Notes: generated by a model from the letters alone, not told the origin. Shown: positions 21,301 through 32,992, counted from the first letter of the stretch. The stretch: DNA of 57,711 nucleotides from Bremia lactucae (GCF_004359215.1 NC_090613.1:7002275-7059985); one strand, 5' to 3'. A program made the numbers and translations.

Positions 21301-23554
21301 TTTTCTCGGCGTTTGTGGATGACTCGACGATATTTCTAGAGAAGGCCAGTCAGCTGGAGCTAGCGCTAGCTCTTGTCTCTCACTTTGGGACCCTATCGGG
21401 TCTTGTTGCTTATCCGTCCAAGAGTCAGCTCATTTGTCTTAATCGGGCTGCGCACGTTGCCAAAATGCGGGGCATTCCGGACCTTCAACAGGCGGACACG
21501 GTGCGGTACCTGGGCTATCAAGTAGGACTGAGTACCTTACACAATCGCAACTGGGCGCTTCGCATCCGGAAGCTTCAACGTCGGTTAATGACAGCTTCCA
21601 GGGTGGCGACCGGTGTGGCGAATAGGGTGTTGATCCTCAACTTCATCATTCTCCCGTCTGTTCTGTTCACGGCGGCGGTTTTTGATATGCCTGAGTGGGC
21701 ACGACTTGCTGTTCACAACCTGTACAAACAATTATTTGGGCTCATGTGACTTTAACGGAAGCCAGCCGACATAAGATTAACCCGGGACTACTCTTCACCC
21801 CCAAAAAGGCAGGGGGGGGTTGGGTCGGCCTCTTTGGACGCGGCTATTAAAACGCAACTTACCAAGCACGCTTCGCATTGGCTCACACAAGCTCAGGACA
21901 AGTATTTTGGAGCCTGGTGTTCGTGGGCTTATTAAGGCCGGCCGACTAGTTCGAGCCTGGTTCTCCATTGCAGGACGCAGGGGGCTGGGGCCTTACCATG
22001 TATCGGGGCACAGTACCCAAATTCCTGGGTCCCTGACGTCGACAAGCTTCTACACCCTACGGTAGAGCAATCCACCATACTCCGCGAGCGGGTCCGTGTA
22101 CTACCAAACCGTCCTCCACGGCGCCAGTAGCTGGTGGGAGGAGGAGGAATGGGTTTTGTCGTATCATCACCCTTTCCTGGATAGGTTACCTGCCCTCTAT
22201 CCTCAACAGTGTGCGTTACATCGCTTTTGGGGAACACTGGGCTGGAGTAATAACCCGTTGATCCAGGACGGCAATGGCCTCCCGTTAAAATCTTCTACCT
22301 ACGTCCGGATCACGACCTGTCCCATCTCGGACCTGCACATTCGACGAACAGGGCCAACTGAAATTATTTTTCGCATTACGCCGGCTGGACCTCGAGCTAT
22401 GCAACACTTGAAGCCTAAACTCCAACGGTGGGCGACGGCAATCTTGCTGGCATCCTTTCCGGTTCCCATTGAGGAGGAATTAGCGCTAGAACCCGTGCTG
22501 GTCCTCCGCCATGCACCTCCTTTTCGACATGATTGGACCTGGGCCTCGATGCAACAAGGTCGAGTGGTCGGGAGGCAAGAGGGGTCCTTAGACGTCGCTG
22601 ACCAGCCAGTCGAATTGCAGCAGAGTGCGGATGGAATTCGGTGGTTTTTCGCCTCGCACCTACCGGAGTTGGATACTAATTCGGACAAGGATAGATCCAT
22701 TTGGGCCTTACGCCTGCGTCGTCACGGCGTCGTGTTTTACTCCCATCCCAAGCATCATGGCTTACCTTGGGCCGTCGCCGAGTCGGTCGCGAATACAGCT
22801 ATACGCAACGCTATTTCACGCCTGGCGTTCACGTTTCACAAACGACTTCTTGCTGTCGCATTGCGACCGCTGATGCAGCGTCTGGACGCCGTCTGTGACT
22901 TAGATCAGTGGCAGCGGGCTGCCGCAAATGAAGACCCGTCACACGTTAAGAAGCATGCCAATGGCCTGTCCGACCATGCCTGGACGTGTTACCGAATCGC
23001 CACTAAGCAACTCAACCTGTACCATGCCGGCCGTCCGGCGGACAATAGTTGCCGGACGTTATCGGCGTGTCACGGTTGCAAAGAAACGCCGGCTCACATC
23101 TTTTGGAACTGCTCCAAGGCGCGCGCGTGCTGGGGTAAACTCATTGGCCATTGGACAGGAGAACGGGCTGAGTGGCCGTGGGGAGCGCGTTTTAACCCTA
23201 CTGTCATGTCTTTTCTCCCGCGCCAATCACGTATGCTTTGTCATTACTTGTGCCGTCCTCATCCACACCACCACCACACAACAACATGCTTCCACCTCGA
23301 CCTCGAGTGTGCCTGCCGGGACCCGGGGAGCCGATGCTCTGCAGGTGTCCTTGCGGGACCCGGAAGCGAAGCATGCTACTGGGAAGGGGCGACCGAATGG
23401 TGGCATCTTCTTTGATACACGTCTCGGAGCACGAGGGGGGGTTTGCATGTTCTACCCGAGTGCCGTCGCTCTGCAGTTTAGCCCTTGTGCTCCGCTGCCC
23501 CATCAGGCAGTATGCCGCAATCCCTGGCGGGTGAAAAAAATGTACCAGTCCTGA
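18322..23554 (+). pseudogene. LINE ORF2: AP endonuclease, reverse transcriptase, C-terminal zinc finger; broken
   Basis: An ATG at 18,322 is the first plausible start. Endonuclease motifs appear in order: QATH near 19,330, GVAIIL near 19,460, LNVYAP near 19,545, LAGDFN near 19,640, SRIDRF near 19,840 and a TDH near 19,918 followed at once by a stop. RT motifs are HKSAGLD near 20,600, LLDFRKAYDTVDR near 21,000, RQGCPLAP near 21,178 and FVDDS, the catalytic FVDD, near 21,313. A C-X2-C-X6-H-X4-C finger lies at about 23,068-23,115, a hallmark of the C-terminal region of many LINE RTs. At least six frameshifts or stops break the frame. The longest open piece is 22,096-23,415. It would nick target DNA and copy element RNA by target-primed reverse transcription. 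Confidence 0.85.
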
Positions 23555-23725
23555 GCGGCCAGGGCGGGTGACGGGGTAAATGACGAGGCGGACAAGCCAA
23601 ACGGCGCGCGAGGATGGTGGACTTGAAGCCCCGTCACGGCCGGCGGAGTCGTCTTCGCCGCGCAAACTCGTAAGAAATGATTATAAGTCACGGCGACCTT
23701 AACTTAAACCAAGTCTTTTCCCGAA

Positions 23726-24739
23726 GGTGCCCAACGGGGATTACAGATCTGTAAAAAATTAGGAATTGAAGCGGAACAATTGCTAATTTTGATTTTGGGG
23801 TATGTGTTAAATCAAAACGGGTGTGAAATTAATTATATGCAGAAAGGGTATGGATTTAAGAAGGAGGTAAAAATTTGGGGAGAGGGTGTATATTTAAGGA
23901 AAAGGGTGTGAATATAACATTTCACCGATATAAATTCCTACGTAATGATCATCTATCTACTAACTTCAATATAAACCAAACTATGTATAGTGCCTCTTTG
24001 CAGTGCTCAATCGTGTCTAGTAACGATTGTCGTGGTTGGTCTGAATTTAAATCAATTAATCAACAGAGCTGTTATCTTGTTGCTTCAATATTATCATATT
24101 TGGTAAAATTGGAAATTTTACGTAAAATTCTTAGATGATAAAAAATTATACTTCTTTATTTTTTGTTTCTTTTTTTAGGAAACTAAATTTATTATTCATA
24201 TCATAGGACATTTATTTTATGAAACAGGACACCTCGTTTCATCCATTGTTGGCCCCGAATTGGTAAACGCGGCCGATTATTTTGTTGCCTTATCCAGTGA
24301 AACATACGCTTTTGCATACAAAAAGATTGAAAAAAGGTGAACGGCATTTCAAAAAGAGTATTTATTGTCCTCACAGAGATCTTGACCACAGTACGCAGCT
24401 GTTTTGTTAGAAGTTAAGCCCGCATTGCCAGACAAAGCGATGTTGCACACCATTTCGTACAAGATATCAATACTAGCGCTTTTTAATGATTTTCTCGCTC
24501 GAGCACCTTTCCAACGTTAAGGCTCGCATTGAAGCCATGTTCAATTTCAAGGATCAACAGGTTGTGTAACGGGGTGCGCCGTTACAATAGCTATTATTTC
24601 GTATCAGAGATGGTGACGGAGAAAAAAGATTATTATCCTGTAATTATTTCCATAACATTTCCAACATTATCGTGCCATGTAATATTGTAGCAAGCAATGC
24701 GACAGCTCTGTCGATTGATCGATTTTAAGGTCTAAACCA
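23726..24739. other. AT-rich debris between LINE and gypsy copies
   Basis: No supported ORF. 23,797-23,917 holds five loose copies of a GGGTGTGNATTTAA-like motif. The stretch 23,930-24,110 is distantly similar to the solo LTR interior near 46,710-46,880, so it may be an old LTR remnant. A 22-bp palindrome at 24,565-24,586 is listed separately. Confidence 0.4.
24565..24586. repeat. LTR-terminus-like palindrome (8-6-8)
   Basis: Arms TGTAACGG and CCGTTACA around a 6-base spacer. The arms equal the outer ends of the solo LTR family at 46,507-46,958 (TGTAATGG start, CCGTTACA end). A related 8-6-8 palindrome occurs at 31,727-31,748. Confidence 0.6.
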
Positions 24740-26472
24740 ACCCCGCGAATCGCTGCAAGACGCACAAATGAGCGGTCCACAATGGACGAAATTGTCTATG
24801 AGAGAACTCGGATGGAACGTTCTACATCCCAATCCTGGGAGTCTTTGAAAGACAAATTCTTTGCATAGGGTTTTGACCGAATTCCGGGATGTAATTCCTG
24901 ATTTCGTACCGTGCGGGTTGCTTAAGGATAAAGGCACTCGACACGAAATCGACTTGAACCAAAAAAGCGAAATACTGTGTCATGAAGCAGTGGCCATTGC
25001 CTCGTGAACCAATATTTGCAACGAAAAATTCATTGCCGATCGCTTAGCAGCGGGCCATGTGAGGAAGTCGACCTCCCGACATAGCACTCCGACCTTATGT
25101 GTGTCCTTCTGAGTCGACGGTTTACGGTGGAAACGGATCACAAAGGCATTGAGATGATCTTAACCCAGAAGACAACGAATCGGTGAGTTGTACGATGGGT
25201 CAATGAGCTTGCTGAGTTCCAACCGTTGTCCAAGTAGATTTCCGAGAAAACCAGCACAGTCGCTGGTGCATTATCACGAAATCCGGAGTTGAGCGAATCG
25301 CTGCCCAAGTTAGCTTGTAGTAGCTTCTGGATAGCTCACAATCGTGAAATCGTGGTGATTGTTGTCCCAAACAAGGTGACATTCGCTCAAACAGCAAAAT
25401 CGATATATCTGTGGACCAAGGAGCTACAATAGATAATCAAAAAGCTTAAACAAGGTAATACAGTGCCCAAGTATTCCTTACAAGATGGTACGCTGTACTA
25501 CCAGACTGGAGAAGACGAGACTCCACTTTGTATATTCCAGATGACGAAGATCTCAAAATCCGAGTTATCTGTGAGAACCACGATGCAATAACGGCAGGCT
25601 ATCCGGAGTGCTACAAAACCTTCTTGGCAGCACTATAGCAAATATGATGAAATACATCCAGCGATATGCCAATAAATGCGAGATGTGCCGGCGCAATTAG
25701 GCAGGGCAAACAAACCTGCCAGAACTACTGCAACTGTTAGACATACCTTCCGTTTGATGGACCGACAGATCGATGGACTTCGCCGTGTCTTTCCAACCAG
25801 TGATGAATGGAATACTGCCATCATGGTAATTGTCGATCGCATCACAAAGCGAGCAAAACAATTCCGATAAAAACAACCGACAAAGCAACGGAGATCGCCA
25901 ACACATTTATTGAAAACTATGTGAAAGATTATGGACCCGATCGCGACTCCAAATCTTGTTTAAGTTATGGCAGAGTCAACCTCAACTGAGGCCAAACGGA
26001 AAGAACGGATCGTTTTGTCGAAGTTTATCTTCGAGGCGTCGTTAATCCAGCCTAAGTTGACTGGGACAGCTATTTGCACTTGGCAGAAATTGCTTACAAC
26101 CGACGAGTACGTTTAATGATTGGAATGTCACCCTTCAAAACCGATTTAGGGTGTGTAGCCTATATGCTAAATGATGTGGCATCAAATCCTATTCCAAACT
26201 TTAAAAAGGGCCGCGCCAAATTCATGTTGTAGGAACTCGGTGATAGTCGCATGTTGATCATCTCTGTGTAGATCGCAAAACATGGCAGCCTGCCTTCGGT
26301 CGAACTCATACATTCGAACGCTCTCTATTCAAGGCGCTTAAAAGCGTTAATCTTTCACGCGTTGCGTGGAAGCCTACTTGGTGGGATTAAAGGCTCTATC
26401 CTTCTTTATCGAACATGTCCATGTTGGATGGAGCGTGCGTGGCCATTGAACGGACTACGAAGTGCTATCAGG
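24740..26472 (+). pseudogene. decayed gypsy pol copy D1 (RT start, RNase H, integrase)
   Basis: Plus-strand translations show the start of RT (near 24,880-24,960), then after a deletion an RNase H segment (TDHKGIEMI near 25,135, ending in a LSRNPE tract near 25,270). Integrase follows, with a core tract around 25,795-25,860 and a second acidic tract near 25,945. Stops and shifts are frequent. The family differs from element 1 in its RNase H sequence. It ends at an LTR-like start at 26,473. Confidence 0.75.
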
Positions 26473-26526
26473 TGTAACGGGACAGTTTTTGCTAGGACTG
26501 ATAACAGTACTAGCCAATATGCACTT
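26473..26526 (+). repeat. LTR start fragment after copy D1
   Basis: Begins TGTAACGGGA and over ~50 bases resembles the start of the solo LTR at 46,507 (shared GCTA..ACTGATA.CAGTACTAG words). It is cut off by an inverted pol segment. Confidence 0.6.
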
Positions 26527-26680
26527 CGAGGAGCTCTAAGAACCCGTTCGTTCTCAGGAAATACTATTGCCGGCCAAACATCGGCCACGTAGTTAACATC
26601 TGTGACAAGTACGCAGATCCGCTTGACTTTATTACTACGCAGATTAGGCAAGAACCGCTCCGGTTCTAGCGTTGACAATT
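26527..26680 (-). pseudogene. inverted gypsy linker fragment
   Basis: Its reverse complement aligns with 28,568-28,705 of copy D2 at clear similarity, giving a pair of dispersed inverted repeats about 2 kb apart. The minus-strand frame continues to about 26,783. Confidence 0.75.
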
Positions 26681-26799
26681 GAGTTATCTCCGAAATTAAC
26701 TTTAGAGGCGCTATAAGATGAAAAAAGAAACCTTGCGTCACCAGTAAGGCAAATAACAGATAATAATTTTGGGACAGCAGCATTCGCGTCGACCCGAAA

Positions 26800-29700
26800 G
26801 CTTAAAGATCCAAATTTCTGAGTTTAGGGCAGTCGAAGGCGACTCCTTCCTTAAATGGATCGTCGAGTGGAGACGACGCCATATAAGTTTGCCGCACCGA
26901 TGACGATGCGACAAAAGTGAAGTTTGGCATGCCCGTCTTGGCCGGACGAGCCAAATCTTGGCCTCAAGCTCAAGCTTTACTACCCATAAGTGTTTAAAAT
27001 GTATTAGATCTGTAAGACTCAGCTCAAAAAAACGTTTGAGTCACCACGTGCCGAATTCAGCGCTCAAGCAGACCTCCTAAATTTGCAACAGGGCAAGTGT
27101 GATCGCCTATGGCCAGCGCACACAATACATTGCGCGTTTTATCGTGCGTTATCCAATTCATGACAAACTCAGGTAAATGTGTTCATCAAGGGTTTTGCGG
27201 GTTGGTTCAGGCTCGAATTAAAGTCGCTAGATAAAGGGAACACTGTAGCGGAACATGCGAACTTAAGCATGAAACAGGCTTTCATCCACTCGGCTGCTTA
27301 TCGTCCACCGAGAGGACAAGAAGTCGGAGGTCCCGAACCATTAAACCTGTACTATGTCTAATGCGAGAAACTTCGCTCTTTAAGCTACAAACATCTACAA
27401 AAGTGCAATCGCTGTGAAAAAAAGGCCACTATGCCTATGAGTGTAGTGCCTACGCCAAGTGCCTAAAATCACTGAGCGAAATGATCGACCTCCCGCTAAG
27501 AATAGTGAAGGCATCGAGTGCGAAGTTCTTCTAAATCGCAATGATGAGACGAATCTTACAGAAAACAGTCGATGTCAATGGGCGCCGATCGCCCTACTGA
27601 TCCAGCAACGTCAAGAGTTTGCAGGTCTCTTGACGTTGCTCCTCCTGTAGAAACATTGTGTGTAATTGACACTGGTGATGAGGCTATGTCATATTAATCA
27701 CCCGTCTAAACAAAGTGGCACTAAAGTCCCTAGTCGATTATGGGGGCGTCGAACAGTTGAATCCAATTCCAATCGCGAGAAGATCGTAGGCTCACCTTCG
27801 TTGCGCGCGATATACCTTTAACGAGGATGACCTAGTAACAGTCGCATATGTAACAATTTTGAAATGTGTAGTTGGTATCCAATTTACGTTAAAGAATACA
27901 CACGCAGTAAGACGATGATTTTATCGTAGTGGATTCGGATGACAAATTTGATGTCATCCTTGGTTTACCATGGCTCAGAAAGCACGAGCCATATATTGAT
28001 TGGCAGTATTAAGCCGTGACGATGCCTGTATCTCATTCATCAGATGGCCATCTGGCAAACGACATATAGTATTTACAAGCAACAGATGTAATGCGATGGC
28101 CTCACTTGTGGGTTCGATCGTTAGCACGTCTGCACAAGACCTACCCATCTCAATGTAGTGTTAGATTCCGACGACTGTACACTAGAACATGCATCGTCAA
28201 AGTTCGACCACTCGAATTTATCGAGTGAATTGAAACAAGGATGCTTGCTTGAAAAGCAACATCCAAGAAAATTTAAAGCGCCAATCTGTAAGAGACATTG
28301 CAAGAGAGTCGTGCTGCGGTTTCGCAACCACAGCTCGACGCAGTGGGGAGTATACTCCCTAAATAAATACAGGAATAGGTCCCACAAAACGTGAGGGGAG
28401 GTTCTTAAGATTCTGAGGGGGTGAGTTCCAAGGTACCCTTGGAATTAAGCTTCAAAGAAGAAACTGAGACAATTAATGTCTCAGTAAAGAATGGGTCAAG
28501 TGTAGGCGCTTATACACTTGATGTAATAGCGCCTCCGAAGTTAACTTCGGAGATAATTTTACTGGCTAGAACCTAATCGGTTCTTGCGTGATGTGCGTAG
28601 TGACAAAGTCAAGCAGATCTGCGTACTTGTCACAGATGACAAGAACGTGGCCGATATTCGGTCTGCAATAGTATATCCTGAGAACGAACGGGTTCTTAGC
28701 AGCTAATCGATGAACGAAACTGTCCTCGATGAGAAGACTCGGATTGAACATTTACGTCCCAATCATGGGAGTCTTTGAAGACAAAATATTTTTATGTAAG
28801 GATTTGATCGAGTTCAAGGATGTAATCCCTGAATCCGTACTGTACGAGTTGCCTAAGGATAAAGGCACTCGACACGAAATCGACCTGAAATCAGATTCGA
28901 AAATGCTATGTCATTCAGCAGTGCCTTGTGAACAAGTTATAGCGATCGACAAATTTCTTACTGATCGCTATTCTGCGGCCACGTGAGGGAGTCAACCTCC
29001 CCGCATAGTTCTCCGACCTCCCGTGTGCGTAAATCAACTGGAGGATGGCGGATTGTGCATGCTTTAATATATTGAACGCTGCAACGGTACTGGCTGAAAC
29101 GCGTATACAAAGAAAAAGAATTTATAAACGGAATGTCATATAGTAGAATCTTTTCATCAATGAATCTGATTGATCAGATCCTCGTGCGTAAATAGGATAT
29201 TCCGTTCGCAGCAGTTAGTACCCCAAGTGGAATGAAATGGGAGTGACTAGTTAGGCCACAGGGCTTACCATTGCCTTTGCAACATTCAATAGATATAATG
29301 GGCCACAATACAGGTTTGAAACAAAAAAAAAATTACGTAGACAGGCGCTGTGCACGAATATCGGGCACAGCGTTACAGATTATTATTGTTTTATTATTAA
29401 GGGCCAGAAGACCGAATATGGACCAATTACAAATACCTGAGATAAGTGGTTCCCGAAAAGCGGGAAGCACGGTCGTACTTAGTACAATTAAAATCTTGGT
29501 AGAAATTAAATCAATAAAATTTTACTTGGTACCTATAATTAGGCTGAAAGCTTCCTCAAGCTGCATGAAAAACTGAAGAAGCGTGTATTTGCTGCAGAAA
29601 AAATAATACTTCTTAGGTGCACCGAGAGGACACACGGCTAACGCCTTTTTCTTTTCAGGATCGGGGCATACACCGTATGTATTTGTAAGTTCCCCGGCTT

Positions 29701-31290
29701 AGTGGCATACTCGCATAAGTACTAGCGCAACAATGCCTAAATTCCAGTACATTATTTTGTTTGTTGATGAAAAAAATGGTAATGGAACGCTAATTGATAG
29801 CGTTACTTTGAGGGTATCAAGCGAATCTTGGTGCAAAGTTGTGCATGTTTCATCGCAAGGAGTTCCGTTTCTGCTCTGAATAGTTGCGCAAAGCTGATTG
29901 AAGCTGGCGTTACTGATAGCAGACGGCGCGCTATGCACTGTCTGTATCGTATTGCATTTACGATGGGCCGATTGCAATACCGCTGGCGTCACAGACCACA
30001 TGAAACAAAAATGGTCTGTCATGGTCCGCAATCGCTAAGATTAGCAAAAGTTAGGCATATCTGTTAGGAGATTAACTGCTCGTTTTTTATAAAAATTGCG
30101 TTTGTACGACGGCCGTAAAAAGTCCACACCACTTGCAAAGAATGGCGAGATAGTTCTCTTCTCATTAATTCTTCTTGGAATGCAAGCCAGGACAACATAA
30201 CGTTGTCGCTGATGTCTTTATCCGCAAGCCTGATTTTGAGCCGGCTGTGCAAATCAACAGTGGGGATAATCCCACTGTGCAACAATCAACAGTGAGGATA
30301 AGCTTACTTTTGCAACAATAAGTTATCCGTCGTCAATAGTACTTGACGACGCATAAAGAATCTATCGAGAAGAAATGACTTTTAAAGGTTTAATGGATCA
30401 CCGCAAAAATTCAGCACAAGATTGCTCGAAATTGTATCGATCATTAATAGATCGATGCACAACACGCAATGGTTTACGGTATTATACTGCTACTGCTGGC
30501 GACAATCCTCGTTTTGTCAATCCTTCTTATAATGATTTGCGTTCACGCATCATTTTCGAGTGTCAGGATGCACCAATAAGTGGACATCGTGGACGTGATA
30601 AAACTTATCTCACGATAAGACGCGATTTCTGCTGACCACGCCAGCATAAATATGTCCGCATGTACGTACTTGATTGCGAAGTTTGTCAACACGTGAAGCC
30701 TCGTCTTTCATTCCGCGCTCCGTTACAATCTCTACCTGTTCCTGCAGAGTTTCGGCATTCCGTATATATGGACTTTGTCTTCGGATTTCACGAAGACGAT
30801 CACAAGAATAATAGCATCCTTGTGTCTGTGGATGATCGATTCAGCAAGTTAGTATATATTTTTGCAGCCCCGGACTCGATACCAGCGGAAGGCTGTGCTT
30901 TTATCTTTATAAGACACAGTATTTCGACTCCATGTAATGCCTTGTGAATTCGTTTTGATCGAAAACTTCGATTTACGACGAAGATTTGGCAATTCGTGCT
31001 CAAAGCACTTGGCATAACGGGGGTTTCGCCCTTCGCGATATACTTATGCACTAATTTATTACTGCCCACAATCGTTGCTACACGTTGAAGTAGATTTACC
31101 GTCGACAGTAGGACTCAGCGAAGCTATCAACAGAGAGGCGAATGATATCTCCGCAGTGCGCACCGAGCGCACTGAAAACAAAAATGAGTTTGCAGGACGG
31201 ATCAACAAGCAGTAGCTCGCTTCGTGCAGGATTCCGTCGCTGATGCGATGGACCAACAGAATTGGAGCGCTGATAAAATGAAAGAGCAAA
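26800..31290 (+). pseudogene. decayed gypsy copy D2 (gag-PR-RT-RNase H-IN)
   Basis: In order: gag-like sequence with a CCHC knuckle near 27,412-27,453, split by a one-base shift in an A-run; a protease end around 27,925-28,005 (tract with LGLPWL); a hairpin-dense linker (28,400-28,730); RT start (28,729-28,986); a shredded RT and RNase H (29,000-30,250). Integrase comes last at 30,375-31,290, with a zinc-finger remnant, a core DFVFGF tract near 30,772 and a C-terminal part related to 53.3-53.6 kb. All frames are interrupted. No LTR is obvious at either edge. Confidence 0.8.
28426..28643. repeat. run of six perfect hairpins in copy D2 linker
   Basis: Perfect stems follow each other: 28,426-28,444 (8-bp arms, 3-base loop), 28,464-28,484 (8, 5), 28,496-28,521 (9, 8), 28,533-28,552 (10, no loop), 28,568-28,584 (6, 5) and 28,626-28,643 (7, 4). 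An extra 6-bp stem (28,505-28,510 with 28,528-28,533) interlocks with the third and touches the fourth. Confidence 0.9.
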
Positions 31291-31762
31291 CATTCGTTTA
31301 TTTAAATTTAATGATCTACTTTCACTACTTTAGTTTTTGTCGATGCTGAGTATATCAAGCCAGAATATTTTCAAAGTCCACAAAAGCATTATTGCTATTT
31401 CTGAGATTGACATTTTATAATTGTTTATGATTAGTTGGTACTTTTCGCATTGACTGTCAAGTCAATGTGTGATGAGTAAGAGCGAGATCTGTCTTTGCTC
31501 GAGCGAGTCCCTTCTCTTTTAAAATATAGTAACTCTCAAACGAGGTGGTTGGTTATACGTAGGTTTGCGGCCTTATAAGCTATGCGCCCGGGCTTTGACA
31601 CCATGAGCAAACAAAAATTGGAATTGAAATAAAAGCAAAAAGTGCTAATGTGCAGAGAGAAGCACAATAGTACTCTCTTCTCACTCGACCGACATCAGCA
31701 CTTTAGTGACCGTTAGGTAAGGGTGATGTGACAGTGTGTCCTGTTACATAAAAAAATCTCTT
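31291..31762. other. gap between copy D2 and the MAPR/ankyrin gene
   Basis: AT-rich, no supported ORF. Its right end must hold the 3' end of the minus-strand gene. An 8-6-8 palindrome (TGTGACAG / CTGTTACA, one mismatch) at 31,727-31,748 resembles the LTR-terminus palindrome at 24,565. Confidence 0.5.
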
Positions 31763-32992
31763 TTAAATTTTATTTTTTATTTCCAATTTCTCGGAGACGC
31801 GGTTGTTCAGATATGCGGCAATATCCTTAAAACGAAAACGTTGTGCCATCTCAAACGGCGTAGCATCGTCATAAAGTGCCGCTCGAGCCATTAAATCAGC
31901 TCCAGCTTGCACCAATTCCTCCACAAGATCAAGCCTATTTTTCTCTACTGCCTTGTGTAGTGGGGTCATCGTCGTGCGAGTACATACTGCATTGACTTGC
32001 TCCAACCGTGCATTACCAAGCGCCCTTTTTAAATCAAGTAAGCATGTTTTTTGTGCGACACTGTCGCTATTCTCAATTATTTGGTGCAAATTAATCGGCT
32101 CCATGCAGTTCCCATTTTTTCTCTGCTCGCGTTTCAATTCCACAAGAAGTAGCTCTCGGGCAAAGTACTTCCGATATCTTTCCAGCAGTACTTGCTCTGA
32201 ATATGTATACGCTCGCTTCGGCTCTACGTCCATATGTTCCTTTGAAAGTGATTGTGTCGCCAATGCGTACGTAATGTCGTGTCCAACAAAATGAGCGAGC
32301 TTTCCACCGTCAGGACGAAATAAAGTCGAGTTCTTTACATCATAACACCGCCCTTGAAACGTTATCGTCCGCATATTTTTGAAATCTTCCTTTTCATACG
32401 TTATTGCTTTACTCACAGTCTTTGAGACAAATCCAAGCGGACACTTGCCACCTGCGTTCTGTCCAGCATCTTTCGGCAGCAGCTCCGCCCTAAACAAATC
32501 CCATTTCTTACCGACGTAGTGATCGCTTAGCTGGGCGACTACCTTGTAGCGAGAATACAAGCGCATAAACCATTCTTGAATTAGCTCAAATCGTCGCTTT
32601 ACGGCCTCTCCATCGCCCTGCAGCTCGTCCAACGGCCATTCGTGGTCCAAGTAGCTCTCCACTGCTTTCGCGTCATCCGCAGCATCCAGTACAAGTCCCA
32701 ACTGCAGCAAAAGCGACGTGACGTCGTGGCCAACCCATTTGCTGTAAATCCCTCCATATTTTGGCTCAAAAAATGGATCTCCGGTCACATCAAACGCTGT
32801 GCCGCACAACGCCACCCAGCACCCTGATGTTTGCAGCTTCGACAGACTCACACGCGGTGCTGTAGCCAGCCTCAAGGAAGACATACTCTTACGACGTAGA
32901 AGTTTGACAACTTTGATCCCAAAGAAGCCGCACACAGCAATCACGGCGCCCAACGCTATTGTCAGCAACAGACGCTCCGTGGTGGCCGTCAT
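31763..32992 (-). CDS. membrane-anchored protein with two cytochrome b5/MAPR-like domains and ankyrin repeats
   Basis: 409 residues from the ATG at 32,992 (an upstream in-frame TTG is not needed). One membrane segment lies near residues 8-28. A cytochrome b5-like module of the membrane-associated progesterone receptor type follows (about 55-150, with FDVTGDPFF and a GGIYSKWVGHD tract). A second related module comes next (about 210-270, CYDVKNS and a GHDITYAL tract). One or two ankyrin repeats are near 340-395 (TPLHKAVEKNRLDLVEELV). MAPR proteins bind heme and work with ER cytochrome P450s and sterol metabolism. Both modules are divergent, so heme binding is uncertain. It is head-to-head with the VPS39-like gene, 415 bp apart. 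Confidence 0.7.
   Translation of the reverse strand: MTATTERLLLTIALGAVIAVCGFFGIKVVKLLRRKSMSSLRLATAPRVSLSKLQTSGCWVALCGTAFDVTGDPFFEPKYGGIYSKWVGHDVTSLLLQLGLVLDAADDAKAVESYLDHEWPLDELQGDGEAVKRRFELIQEWFMRLYSRYKVVAQLSDHYVGKKWDLFRAELLPKDAGQNAGGKCPLGFVSKTVSKAITYEKEDFKNMRTITFQGRCYDVKNSTLFRPDGGKLAHFVGHDITYALATQSLSKEHMDVEPKRAYTYSEQVLLERYRKYFARELLLVELKREQRKNGNCMEPINLHQIIENSDSVAQKTCLLDLKRALGNARLEQVNAVCTRTTMTPLHKAVEKNRLDLVEELVQAGADLMARAALYDDATPFEMAQRFRFKDIAAYLNNRVSEKLEIKNKI

Larger units (their letters stand above)
15253..23725 (+). mobile_element. GC-rich non-LTR retrotransposon (L1-like, APE endonuclease) with OTU-like protease
   Basis: About 8.5 kb that is visibly richer in G+C than the flanks. ORF1 (to ~18,163) has a helical N-terminal part, a zinc-knuckle remnant, a Pro-rich region and an OTU-like cysteine protease. 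ORF2 (from ~18,322) has AP endonuclease, reverse transcriptase and a C-terminal zinc-finger region. Both are broken by frameshifts and stops. The left edge falls within a gypsy fragment. The right edge is set by the drop to AT-rich sequence near 23,725, and no poly-A tail or target-site duplication was found. It could be 5' truncated. Confidence 0.85.

Noticed and set aside
23204..23665. Antisense ORFs across the LINE 3' end
   Set aside because: GC-rich sequence leaves frames open by chance. The sense strand carries the zinc-finger motif of ORF2.
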